A DNA stretch of 64,000 bases from Sphingobacterium humi (GTDB lineage Bacteria; Bacteroidota; Bacteroidia; Sphingobacteriales; Sphingobacteriaceae): contig NZ_WSQA01000002.1 of NCBI RefSeq assembly GCF_009768885.1, positions 124,001 to 188,000 of the forward strand, written 5' to 3'. Position 1 is the stretch's first letter. Every line of letters starts with the position of its first letter. Positions 1 through 7,618 of the stretch are shown here, in pieces. A program made the translations under genes and the position numbers. Below the pieces are notes generated by a model. It had not been told where the DNA came from. It did not search any database and saw only the letters and a program-made list of their open reading frames with translations.

Positions 1-485
1 GTATATGCCGCCCATGTATATGCTACATTTTTAACCACAGGAATATTTAACCGTGTTCCGGAAATAGCTTGTACCGATTTATAAATGCTTCCGTTCGGAT
101 TAAATAAGAAAAGCCGATATTTATTTCCAGCAGTCATGGCAACAGCTTTCACGCCCTTAGCCGATCCAGCACCTTTTGCTGTACTTTTAAGAACAATAGA
201 TTTTCTATTCTGTGTATCTCGTTCTACACGAGGAACCATATCTAAACTTTCCATAGAAAAAACTTGGCTTTTTTTACCACTTTTTAATCCAGCTGTTATT
301 TCTTGCGCATTTGCTTTTGCCTGACCTTGATTATCCCACACTCCTTCTTCTTCATCAATAATCCCCGCCACATCTACTTGAAGCGTTGTCAAATCATCTG
401 GATTCACCTCGGTATTGGTATCCCTGTTACACCCCATTGCTACGGCAAGGAAGGATAGTGCAATAATTGATTTTAATACTTTCAT
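1..485 (-). CDS. Fimbrillin-like lipoprotein, C-terminal part cut by window edge
   Basis: The minus strand is open from an ATG at 485 to the window edge (161 codons seen). The protein starts MKVLKSIIALSFLAVAMGC, a lipoprotein signal with cysteine at residue 19. It then has the stretch NPDDLTTLQVDVAG and, further on, KYRLFLFNPNGSIYKS and AYTWAAY. These match NPQDLTDLIVSVGG, KYRLLLYMSDGKFAG and YTWIAYSY of the 542-residue lipoprotein at 1199-2827, so the two are paralogs. It lies 43 bp after a small peptide gene, as its paralog does. By analogy it is probably an outer-membrane-anchored surface protein of the fimbrillin/Mfa2-like group; the actual role is unknown. The carboxy-terminal domain is outside the window. 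Confidence 0.85.
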   Translation of the reverse strand, partial: MKVLKSIIALSFLAVAMGCNRDTNTEVNPDDLTTLQVDVAGIIDEEEGVWDNQGQAKANAQEITAGLKSGKKSQVFSMESLDMVPRVERDTQNRKSIVLKSTAKGAGSAKGVKAVAMTAGNKYRLFLFNPNGSIYKSVQAISGTRLNIPVVKNVAYTWAAY

Positions 486-528
486 CTTGGTTTGATATAT
501 TATATTATAAACATCCAACGAATTCCTC

Positions 529-717
529 TTAGAACAGTCCGTTCGTTCTTTGGTTATCATCATAGATATACTCTTCCACTTCGGGCGAGTATGGCTTATT
601 TGAACCTGTAGGTGTAACTGTTGCTGATGAGGTAGCAATACCTTGTTCAAGTTCAAGCGATACACAAAGAACACTTGGCCGTGTATACTTTAGTTTTTGA
701 AATTCCATTTTTCCCAT
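529..717 (-). CDS. Small peptide with ELEQGIATSSAT motif (62 aa), unknown function
   Basis: A 62-residue protein with no signal peptide and no membrane helix. Residues 1-20 are basic (KLKYTRPSV), a short hydrophobic strand follows (SVLCVSLELEQGIA), then a Ser/Thr/Ala run (TSSATVTPTGS) and an acidic tail ending NGLF. It is clearly paralogous to the peptide at 2831-3019, which has IIELEQGIASSSATFTPG and ends NKDF. Both are the first gene of a pair with a fimbrillin-like lipoprotein. Short proteins of this general form next to fimbrillin-like genes are familiar in Bacteroidota, but I know of no established function. A secreted or processed peptide precursor is one possibility. A TATATTTG -7 box lies about 130 bp upstream. 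Confidence 0.75.
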   Translation of the reverse strand: MGKMEFQKLKYTRPSVLCVSLELEQGIATSSATVTPTGSNKPYSPEVEEYIYDDNQRTNGLF

Positions 718-1198
718 TTTTAAACACTTACTAGATTACAATTTCTGGAAGAGCATGTCATCCAGAGCTTGCTTTATTACTGCATGTTTACCGAGATTGA
801 ACAGTTAGTGTGAATAACAATTTGCACTCCGTTAATAAACAGCAACAAATATAAGCCGGGAAAAAGATGTATTAAAATCGACTAAAGATACATATTTTCG
901 TTAAACAAAATATTTAAAATTGAATTCTGTAAATAATCAACTACATTTCTTAATTATCGCGTTCCATTTATAAACTAACATACATCTATTTAATTATTAC
1001 ATTAGTTGTTTACACAATTTGTTAAGAAGAAATAGCCATACGGAATAATTGTCTATATTTTCATTTGTCAATGTATGTCTACATAAAAGGTCGATTTAAT
1101 TATACATGTTATAACAATAAACCTTAAGTAGTTAGTTAATTGACCTAATTGAGGATTGAAAATATTAAATTAATATATAAACACAGGTAGATGAATTC
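718..1198. other. Intergenic region, AT-rich, no gene seen
   Basis: This 481-bp gap separates the two small-peptide/lipoprotein modules. It is very AT-rich and I find no credible coding frame in it. The only signal I can support is a candidate -7 box at 846-853 for the small peptide gene at 529-717. I saw no clear stem-and-T-run terminator after the 542-residue lipoprotein gene. Confidence 0.6.
846..853 (-). promoter_or_regulatory. Candidate Bacteroidota -7 box TATATTTG
   Basis: On the minus strand the sequence reads TATATTTG, a full match to the TAnnTTTG -7 consensus of the Bacteroidota primary sigma factor. It lies about 130 bp before the small peptide gene at 529-717. No clear TTTG -33 element is seen at the usual distance. 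Preceding bases CT are shared with the box of the paralogous module (CTTATnTTTG). Confidence 0.4.
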
Positions 1199-2827
1199 TT
1201 AATTTCTTACGCAACGAATGTTCTCCTTACCACCCCAGGATGATATCGCCCAGTACTCCCACACGTTTTCACCAAAAAGTGGAACGCTTAAATTATCGCT
1301 AACACGGTAGCCATAAACCCCGGTCATTGCACCGCCTAAGAAGCCCGTTTCTGAAGACCAAAAATAGCCATCGGTTTTTTCACCCGAAACAGTAAAAAGG
1401 CCAGCAATCACATGGAGGAAACCAAATTTATTGATTCTTAGTTTATTGCTTGGATAAGGTGCTGCAACCCCTGTTGCCACATACTCTACATAATCATTTT
1501 TCAATTCTCGCAAGGAACTTGCGTCTACAGCAACAAGCTTTTGAATTTCATCACGATTCGGCATGCGCCAAACATTTAAAGGATAAACTCGTGTACAAGG
1601 ATCTTGTTTTCCAATAGTTCCATCTGGAAATGGCGCCTTGAAATTCCAATAATCCTCTTCTCCTCGGGGATATTCAAAACCAATTTTATGCCGAAAGCGG
1701 TACGCTCTATCGGCATAGGAGAAGTACAAATTCGTCCTCGCCCAACGAACTCCAGCTACCGTTAAAGGAGACTCCAGCATATTTAAGTTGGCAATTTTAC
1801 TGATGCCGACACTGGGGCTAATGTTATAGCTGAAGCTAGCCGGACTCGTAAATGTACGCGTGGAATTATCATCCAGGTTGAGGACAAAGTTGTTTAAGGT
1901 GTATTCAAAGTTCGGAATTGCTGCCATATCCGCGGTATAGAAATAAGCCACTTTAATGGTATCTTTCGAATCAGTTTCCAGATTTTGGAAATCCAATGGA
2001 CCCGATACGGTATAAGGTTGCAGATTTTCAATGTCACCCGTTTTCAAATTGACAGTTCCCATTTTGAAATAACTATCGGAACCTAAGGTCACATTCGCCG
2101 ATCGAATACCAGCAAACATACCCCTAGCATGTAACTGTACGCCTACCCTACCCAATTTCTGAAGGAAATATACCCGTAAAGGTTTATTCACTTGTCCCGG
2201 ACCGGTAACCGTAATGGAACCTGTTGCATACAACATTTCTTTTCCAGGAATCGTAGGAATTTTCGGGTTATTATGATCAGCTACATCAGCCACATCATCC
2301 GTCGAATTATAGGAGTAAGCAATCCAGGTGTATGGATGTCCTTTCACCACATCAATTTTGGTTTCTGTACCAGAAGTCAAATGGTAGGATCCCGCAAACT
2401 TGCCATCACTCATATACAATAACAACCTATACTTCATTCCCGGATCCATGGCTAAGGCCTTCGCGCCGTTCACTTTTCCCTGTTCTTGGGAAGAACGACT
2501 TGCCAATACCACCTTACCTTGGGCTATGGGGGCTTTTATTAGCTCAGAAACCACATCATAACTTTCTAAGGATTGCACTTGTGGTTTGCTTTGACTTTGG
2601 ATCCCTTCGCGATTTAACAGCGCTGCAGAAGCCATCGGCTCCTCATCCTGCATAGACACCTCTTCCACCCCGCCAACAGACACGATTAAGTCTGTCAGGT
2701 CTTGCGGGTTAATTTGCTCTTGGACGCTAGGTTTATCACAGCTATAAATAGCAAATAATACCATCGGCAAGCAAAGGAGTTTAATTAATCGAATGCTTTT
2801 CTTTTTCATATATAGATGCTGATTCAT
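1199..2827 (-). CDS. Fimbrillin-like lipoprotein with FISUMP-like C-terminal domain
   Basis: The 542-residue protein has a lipoprotein signal peptide (LLCLPMVLFAIYSC, Cys30 from the first ATG, Cys24 from the internal ATG MKKKSIRL). The middle part contains FLQKLGRVGVQLHARG, the kind of strand typical of fimbrillin/Mfa2-type proteins. The last 180 residues (WRMPNRDEIQKL, GYFWSSETG, ENIRCVRN) resemble the Fibrobacter-succinogenes major paralogous domain, a surface-protein domain. The gene starts 3 bp after the stop of the small peptide gene, so the two are probably translated together. A surface-exposed lipoprotein is likely; ligand or structural role is unknown. Both ATG starts are possible; I took the outer one. 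Confidence 0.8.
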   Translation of the reverse strand: MNQHLYMKKKSIRLIKLLCLPMVLFAIYSCDKPSVQEQINPQDLTDLIVSVGGVEEVSMQDEEPMASAALLNREGIQSQSKPQVQSLESYDVVSELIKAPIAQGKVVLASRSSQEQGKVNGAKALAMDPGMKYRLLLYMSDGKFAGSYHLTSGTETKIDVVKGHPYTWIAYSYNSTDDVADVADHNNPKIPTIPGKEMLYATGSITVTGPGQVNKPLRVYFLQKLGRVGVQLHARGMFAGIRSANVTLGSDSYFKMGTVNLKTGDIENLQPYTVSGPLDFQNLETDSKDTIKVAYFYTADMAAIPNFEYTLNNFVLNLDDNSTRTFTSPASFSYNISPSVGISKIANLNMLESPLTVAGVRWARTNLYFSYADRAYRFRHKIGFEYPRGEEDYWNFKAPFPDGTIGKQDPCTRVYPLNVWRMPNRDEIQKLVAVDASSLRELKNDYVEYVATGVAAPYPSNKLRINKFGFLHVIAGLFTVSGEKTDGYFWSSETGFLGGAMTGVYGYRVSDNLSVPLFGENVWEYWAISSWGGKENIRCVRN

Positions 2828-2830
2828 AGG

Positions 2831-3019
2831 TTAGAAATCTTTGTTTTGCGAACTTATTTCCACTTCCCAGTCTTGATATTCTGGTGTTGAATTTCCTTGT
2901 TGTCCATTACCAGGCGTAAAGGTCGCAGAAGAACTAGCGATTCCTTGTTCTAACTCAATAATGGACCAACTAATTCGTGGCGCATGATAAGGCAGGTTTT
3001 GGTTGCGTTTCTGTTTCAT
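2831..3019 (-). CDS. Small peptide with ELEQGIASSSAT motif (62 aa), unknown function
   Basis: Paralog of the peptide at 529-717, with identical length (62 aa). The shared layout is a basic amino end with a YxxPR(I/P)S-like segment, the core IIELEQGIASSSATFTP, a Gly/Asn/Gln-rich linker and an acidic tail (EYQDWEVEISSQNKDF). There is no signal sequence or membrane helix. It is the first gene of a pair: its stop is 3 bp from the ATG of the 542-residue lipoprotein. It is the first gene met downstream of the exopolysaccharide locus that includes a PqqD/HprK/ABC module, so a peptide substrate of that module is conceivable but unproven. A TATGTTTG -7 box lies 56 bp upstream. Confidence 0.8.
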   Translation of the reverse strand: MKQKRNQNLPYHAPRISWSIIELEQGIASSSATFTPGNGQQGNSTPEYQDWEVEISSQNKDF

Positions 3020-3074
3020 AGCATAAATGACTAATTACATTTTAAATTATTATTAATATATTGTAATTATAATG

Positions 3075-3082
3075 CAAACATA
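3075..3082 (-). promoter_or_regulatory. Candidate Bacteroidota -7 box TATGTTTG
   Basis: Minus-strand TATGTTTG fits TAnnTTTG and lies 56 bp before the ATG of the small peptide gene at 2831-3019. The same 8-mer occurs before the S24-like peptidase gene (11138-11145). The -33 element is not clear. Confidence 0.45.
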
Positions 3083-3277
3083 AGAAGAGAACACGCATGA
3101 TAACGCATGTTTACTATAACTTAATTATTATTGTAGTAATTAAATGACAAGATGTTTACTTGACTATTAACGAATCTAAATAAGGATAGTTAACCGATAG
3201 GAAACCAAGCAAATACCTTCGCCTTCATGTAACATATAAAACGGATCACTCCTTTTACTTAAGCGTAATAAACCTTA

Positions 3278-3332
3278 TTGCAAAGGGGATTGATACGGGT
3301 GTGAAAGGGGAGTGAAAGGGGAATGAAAAGGT
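3278..3332 (-). repeat. C-rich 11-bp tandem array, copy A (reverse orientation)
   Basis: Read on the minus strand this is a row of 11-bp units ending CCCCTTTCACT, CCCCTTTCACA, CCCGTATCAAT, CCCCTTTGCAA. The same order of units appears at 42091-42145 and 62927-62970, the last two units being identical in all three. Confidence 0.75.
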
Positions 3333-3365
3333 ACTATGTGAGAAGAGAGTATGCAGTCGTACCTA

Positions 3366-3436
3366 GAAAAGCCTCCCAATATTTCTACTAACTAGCCATC
3401 ATGCGATAGCTTTATAAAAATACAGGGAGGCTATAT
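3366..3436 (-). terminator. Probable terminator of the exopolysaccharide operon
   Basis: On the minus strand, just after the Wzc-like stop codon, TAGCCTCCC and GGGAGGC form an 8-bp stem followed by TTTTCT. The loop is long (about 47 nt), which lowers certainty, but its place at the end of the operon fits. Confidence 0.5.
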
Positions 3437-3462
3437 AACTTAGCGGAAAAGCATTTCAGACG

Positions 3463-5865
3463 CTAAGAGCGCCTAAAGAGATTAGAAAAAAATCCTTTCT
3501 TTTTTTGCACTTCATAGCCATAGCCGTAACCATAGCCGTAACCATAACCATAGCCATATCCGTATGATCGAGGGTCTTCTTTGACTCCATTCAGGACAAC
3601 AGCCATATTTTTTAATTTATGGTTTTGATATACTTTTTCAATTTCTGGCAACTGACGCTTATCCATCTTTCCGGAACGAATAACAAAAAGCGTTAAGTCG
3701 GTCACCCGATTTGAGATATACCCATCGGCAACAATTTCAATAGGCACACTATCGACCACGATATAATCATATACTTCTCGCAATTGACCAAATAGATCGT
3801 CCAAGCGCTTCGAGAGTAACAATTCTACTGGGTTAGGTGCCGGTACGCCAATCGGGATTAAATCAACATTATAATCATTCAATAAATTGGTCGGGTAAAT
3901 AATTTCTGATAAGTCTACTGAATGATTAGCCAAATAGTGGGTTACCCCCTTATCTACCTCTAAATTGAATTTCGAACTTAATGTTCCTTTGCGAATATCT
4001 AAATCGACTAATACGACTTTCTTATTTAAAAAGGCCAGCGTAGCTGAAAGGTTTAAAGCGGAGAAAGTTTTCCCTGCGCCAATTCTAGAAGATGACAGCA
4101 TAATCACTTTGGCTCCTTGGCTTTCAGGGCTCATAAAGCTCAAGTTAGTACGTAAAATTCGGAAGGATTCTGTTAATGGATCACGTCCATTTTCAAATAC
4201 TTTCACATCCGATGTAGACTTTTTATTATCTGCTAATGGAATTTCACCCATCACCGGAATACTTAGGCCATTTTCTAGATCTCCTTTACCCCTAACTTTC
4301 GTATCTAGCATCAGCATGGCTAACAAAATAATGGTAGGAATTAAAAATCCTAATCCAACACCTAATCCAACTTTCCTGAATTTACTTGGTGATATGGGTG
4401 CGCCAGAACCCGTTGCAGGGTCGATGATACGCATATTATCTTCCGTCATCGCCTGATTAAGGGCGTTTTCTTCCCGTTTATTAAGTAAGAATAGGTAAAG
4501 CTCCTCTTTCACTTTTTGCTGACGTTCAACCGATAACATGGTTCTTTCCTTTTTCGGAATCTCCATGACCTTGCCGGTTAGTCTTCTATACTCCCGATCG
4601 ACATTCGTCAATTTAATACGCAAACCCTCAACAGCATTATCCACCGCACGGTTTATATTACCCCGCATCGAAGAAAGATCGCGATTCAATTCTTTTACGA
4701 TCGGGTTTTCGCTGCTACTCCCCTCTTCTAATCGGTTCTTTTTTAGCAAGATATTGTTATACTCATTTATCTGCGATTCGACATTGGCATCTACTAATCC
4801 AGTATTATTGGGGATTAGATCTTTGGTGCGTTCAGCCGAGCGTAAATAATCCCGCATCATATTGGCCAACTTAATATCGGTTTCAATTTTATTTTTATCA
4901 GCCTGATACTGGCGGCTGTCGGTCAAGTATATTTCACTTGCGGTTCCTACATCAATGCCCTGGTTTCTGGATTTTAAATTTTCGATATCACTTTCTACAG
5001 ACCCTAATTCACTTTCAATAATTTGTAACCGTTCTTTGATAAAATTAGACGTGTTGTTCGCGATTTGATTTTTATCAATAACGGTTAATTCATTATACAC
5101 CTCAATCATCTTGGTGATGATATCATCGGCTCTTTTTGGCGAGCCATCCTGAATGCTGATTTCCAATAAATTGGCATCATCTTGCAATTGTTGAATGGTC
5201 ATGTTGCTTAAGAAATAGGCCGCCATAGCTTCTAAAGGTATTTTCTTAATCAAAATCTCTTCGCCAAAGAAATACTCATCATAGTTATTATTTGCCGTTA
5301 AGGTCATTTTACCGACGGGGGTTTGAATTTCTTCATTAAATTTGGCCTTTATACGTACGCTAGGGTCGCCTTTACTGAAGCCAAAAAGTTCAACGGTTTC
5401 CTTGTCTATCCCTTTCAGGTCAAATTCAAAACCCTCATAACTGTTGTTATGGATTAAATGTATTAATACGGGTGCATCTTTATAAAGCTCAACCTGTCTT
5501 AACCCTCGTTTTTCGCTATAGCTGATATCGGCATGCAAACTAGTGACAGTTTGACGCATCAATTCTTTTGATTTTAACTGCAGGATTTCACTAGCAACGC
5601 TGACCGTATTGTAAAACATGGAAGATCGAGTCACCCGACTGGAAGTTGGCGTATTTTCCGGGGTTTTGATCATAACCGTTTCGGCACGCCTAAATACATA
5701 AGGCGATTTACTATATTGATAATAAAAATAGGATGTAAATACTAGAATGGATAAAACATACCATTTCCAATAATGCAATAAATAATTTACGATATCCAGT
5801 AAATTAATCGTCTTATGTGCATTTAAACCTTCAATAGGTTGATAATTATTTGCTGTATTACTCAT
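3463..5865 (-). CDS. wzc: Wzc-like polysaccharide co-polymerase and tyrosine autokinase
   Basis: This 800-residue inner-membrane protein has a Wzz-type domain between two membrane helices (about 37-52 and 498-520) with long coiled-coil segments (270-470), and a cytoplasmic BY-kinase domain. The kinase shows Walker A SSRIGAGKT (593-601), Walker A' VVLVDLDIRKG (617-627) and Walker B YIVVDS (701-706). The carboxy end has nine tyrosines alternating with glycine (768-784), the autophosphorylation cluster. Proteins of this family set chain length and drive export of capsule or exopolysaccharide with the Wza-type outer-membrane protein, which is the preceding gene, 6 bp away. It is the last gene of the locus. 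No Wzb-type phosphatase gene is seen in the window. Confidence 0.95.
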   Translation of the reverse strand: MSNTANNYQPIEGLNAHKTINLLDIVNYLLHYWKWYVLSILVFTSYFYYQYSKSPYVFRRAETVMIKTPENTPTSSRVTRSSMFYNTVSVASEILQLKSKELMRQTVTSLHADISYSEKRGLRQVELYKDAPVLIHLIHNNSYEGFEFDLKGIDKETVELFGFSKGDPSVRIKAKFNEEIQTPVGKMTLTANNNYDEYFFGEEILIKKIPLEAMAAYFLSNMTIQQLQDDANLLEISIQDGSPKRADDIITKMIEVYNELTVIDKNQIANNTSNFIKERLQIIESELGSVESDIENLKSRNQGIDVGTASEIYLTDSRQYQADKNKIETDIKLANMMRDYLRSAERTKDLIPNNTGLVDANVESQINEYNNILLKKNRLEEGSSSENPIVKELNRDLSSMRGNINRAVDNAVEGLRIKLTNVDREYRRLTGKVMEIPKKERTMLSVERQQKVKEELYLFLLNKREENALNQAMTEDNMRIIDPATGSGAPISPSKFRKVGLGVGLGFLIPTIILLAMLMLDTKVRGKGDLENGLSIPVMGEIPLADNKKSTSDVKVFENGRDPLTESFRILRTNLSFMSPESQGAKVIMLSSSRIGAGKTFSALNLSATLAFLNKKVVLVDLDIRKGTLSSKFNLEVDKGVTHYLANHSVDLSEIIYPTNLLNDYNVDLIPIGVPAPNPVELLLSKRLDDLFGQLREVYDYIVVDSVPIEIVADGYISNRVTDLTLFVIRSGKMDKRQLPEIEKVYQNHKLKNMAVVLNGVKEDPRSYGYGYGYGYGYGYGYGYEVQKKKGFFSNLFRRS
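3514..3564 (-). repeat. Tyr-Gly codon repeat inside the Wzc-like kinase gene
   Basis: The reading frame here alternates TAT/TAC and GGC/GGT/GGA codons, giving a (YG)8Y tract. The DNA has a 6-bp period with a partly conserved 12-bp period (TATGGCTATGGTTACGG type), so slippage could change the number of phospho-acceptor tyrosines. Confidence 0.8.
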
Positions 5866-5871
5866 TGCAAA

Positions 5872-6666
5872 TTACTTAATAAGATTTAAAACGCTAAGTA
5901 AAATGGTAACTAGACCTAAACTAAAGGAAGCATAGCGCCATGTACGGTCTTCTTTAGGTGTGTTTTCACTTTCTTTAGGTTCTACGAAAACAAAGTCATT
6001 TTGTTTAAGGTAAAACCCTGGAGAATCAAATACATCTTTGGATTCGATATCAGTGACAATTTTTTTACGTTGTCCATCTTCTTCCCGAACAATGGTAATA
6101 CGTTGAGGATTCGCATTTGAGGTTAATCCTCCAGCACGGGAGAGTGCCTCGATTAAAGTTAGTTTAGAATCTGACACCTCAATCAGGCCACCACCTACCA
6201 CTTCCCCTAAAACATTGATCTTTAAATTCATTAATTCAACCCGCACGATGGGAGCTGTAATGTATTTTTCATCAATCAGTTTATTACGAATAATCGATTT
6301 AATTTCTTCAATGGTTTTCCCTTCAACGGCTATGGTTCCTAAAATAGGAAACTCAATATTTCCACTCTGGTCCACTAAATATCCAGCTTTCATGGCTGTA
6401 GGTGTACTACCAGGGGTAACAACACCTGTTGGTTGTACGGAAAAGGAGCCCATTTCATTATTAAAAGGTGCTGCCAATTCTGGATTCTTTGCACTTATAA
6501 AAACGCTCAGTCGATCACTCTTTTGAATCGTTAAGGGAGCAACCTCCGCTATCGGATAACTGACATTTTCACCCATGTCTTTCACATAGACCACCTTTTG
6601 GCCAACTGAACATGCATTTAATAAGGCCATTAAACACAACAGTCCAAAAAATAAAACTTTATTCAT
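5872..6666 (-). CDS. wza: Wza-like polysaccharide export lipoprotein (OPX family)
   Basis: From the ATG at 6666 the protein has 264 residues and starts MNKVLFFGLLCLMALLNAC, a lipoprotein signal with Cys19. A polysaccharide-export (Poly_export) domain follows, with the typical SDRLSVFISAKNPELAAPFN segment and a later SLBB-type region (INVLGEVVGGGLIEV). A hydrophobic helix closes the protein (SLGLVTILLSVLNLI). The role is the outer-membrane channel component for the polysaccharide, working with the Wzc-like protein downstream. A longer start at 6723 exists, but it lies inside the preceding gene and hides the signal peptide, so I rejected it. The chosen ATG overlaps the end of the HprK-like gene by 8 bp, which suggests translational coupling. 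Confidence 0.93.
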   Translation of the reverse strand: MNKVLFFGLLCLMALLNACSVGQKVVYVKDMGENVSYPIAEVAPLTIQKSDRLSVFISAKNPELAAPFNNEMGSFSVQPTGVVTPGSTPTAMKAGYLVDQSGNIEFPILGTIAVEGKTIEEIKSIIRNKLIDEKYITAPIVRVELMNLKINVLGEVVGGGLIEVSDSKLTLIEALSRAGGLTSNANPQRITIVREEDGQRKKIVTDIESKDVFDSPGFYLKQNDFVFVEPKESENTPKEDRTWRYASFSLGLVTILLSVLNLIK

Positions 6667-7606
6667 AGTTATATGATTTGTTATTCTTAATTTCTTTATT
6701 ACAAAGCTTTGCAGCTTCTTCATTAGGTAAACAGGCTAATTCACCAACATATACCCTTGCTATAATGTTTTCTAATAAGCCAATCATGGAGGAAAAAAGT
6801 TCATTATTCCAACGTAAGGCTGTAAAACTTGGCAAAAGTGCCATTAAAGCAAGTTTTCCGGTTTTTGATTCCATTTGATTATAAGGGGCTTGCTTTAAGC
6901 GGATAAAGGCTTCTAACCTCCCTTTTTCATTCTTATAACAAGGTGTTTTGCCACTCCATGGTGTTCCGTATATATACACTTCACCATTTGGTAGACATTT
7001 GATGGCTGGATTATCATCATTTAGGAGTTCATATCCCTGAATATACTGCAACCATAATTTACTATGGGTACTTTTTCCGGTTCCGCTTTTTCCTAAAAAG
7101 GCAACCGCCCTATCCTCCTTTTTCACCACTGAAGCATGAATTAAGGCGGTATTAAATCTTAAAATGGACTGGCCAAATGCAACCATCAATAACCAACTTA
7201 AGGCCGTATTACCGGCTTCAATAGATCCATCGGTATAGATAGCAGATTGCGAAAAGTTTTTATTACTGAGCATTTTCCAAGAAGCGGATTGATTAGCCTG
7301 GGAACCTTCAATATGGGTAAGATATTGCTGCTCCGATTCATAGAACTTAAAATTATCGCCCCACACAATCGAGATATCACTTAACAGCTTAAAGTGTTCT
7401 TGCTGTAGTTGGACGTTATTTAAAAATAGATCGAAGGAAATTACCGGCATTCCATCAGGAATTTCTTCAACCTGAAACCTTTTGAAGTTATAGAGAACAG
7501 CATCCATTTTGATCTGGCTTGGATATCGAATTTCCAGAGCAATTTCAGCCACCACATAGTAAATGTGCAACTGTTCTTCTTGATTTCTATGTTGTTTGTT
7601 CTCCAT
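6659..7606 (-). CDS. HprK-like serine kinase domain protein
   Basis: In this 315-residue protein the second half shows the HPr-kinase fold: LIHASVV, Walker A GKSGTGKST (172-180) and LLNDDNPAI (194-202), matching the GxSGxGKS and the conserved Asp pair of HprK. The first half is unrelated to true HprK. Related kinases accompany PqqD and a nucleotidyltransferase in exopolysaccharide loci of other bacteria, and a kinase of this kind phosphorylates the peptide in some lasso clusters. Here it sits between an ABC exporter gene (12 bp upstream) and the Wza-like gene (8-bp overlap). Its substrate could be a peptide, a protein serine or a small molecule. No HPr gene is present in the window. Confidence 0.85.
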   Translation of the reverse strand: MENKQHRNQEEQLHIYYVVAEIALEIRYPSQIKMDAVLYNFKRFQVEEIPDGMPVISFDLFLNNVQLQQEHFKLLSDISIVWGDNFKFYESEQQYLTHIEGSQANQSASWKMLSNKNFSQSAIYTDGSIEAGNTALSWLLMVAFGQSILRFNTALIHASVVKKEDRAVAFLGKSGTGKSTHSKLWLQYIQGYELLNDDNPAIKCLPNGEVYIYGTPWSGKTPCYKNEKGRLEAFIRLKQAPYNQMESKTGKLALMALLPSFTALRWNNELFSSMIGLLENIIARVYVGELACLPNEEAAKLCNKEIKNNKSYNYE

Positions 7607-7618
7607 TAATTCAATAAA

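Larger units (their letters stand above)
3020..3462. other. Intergenic region with promoter, C-rich repeat and terminator
   Basis: This gap between the Wzc-like gene and the small peptide gene contains a candidate promoter box (3075-3082), one copy of the C-rich 11-bp array (3278-3332, reverse orientation) and a probable terminator (3366-3436). Close by is a direct repeat ACGCATG...ACGCATG near 3093-3110 of unknown meaning. No coding frame is convincing. Confidence 0.6.

Noticed and set aside
3965..4456. Plus-strand frame of 163 codons inside the Wzc-like gene
   Set aside because: It lies wholly opposite the conserved kinase domain and shows no recognisable family.
5872..6723. Longer start for the Wza-like lipoprotein
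   Set aside because: It would place 19 residues before the lipoprotein signal and extend far into the preceding gene; the ATG at 6666 gives a proper signal.
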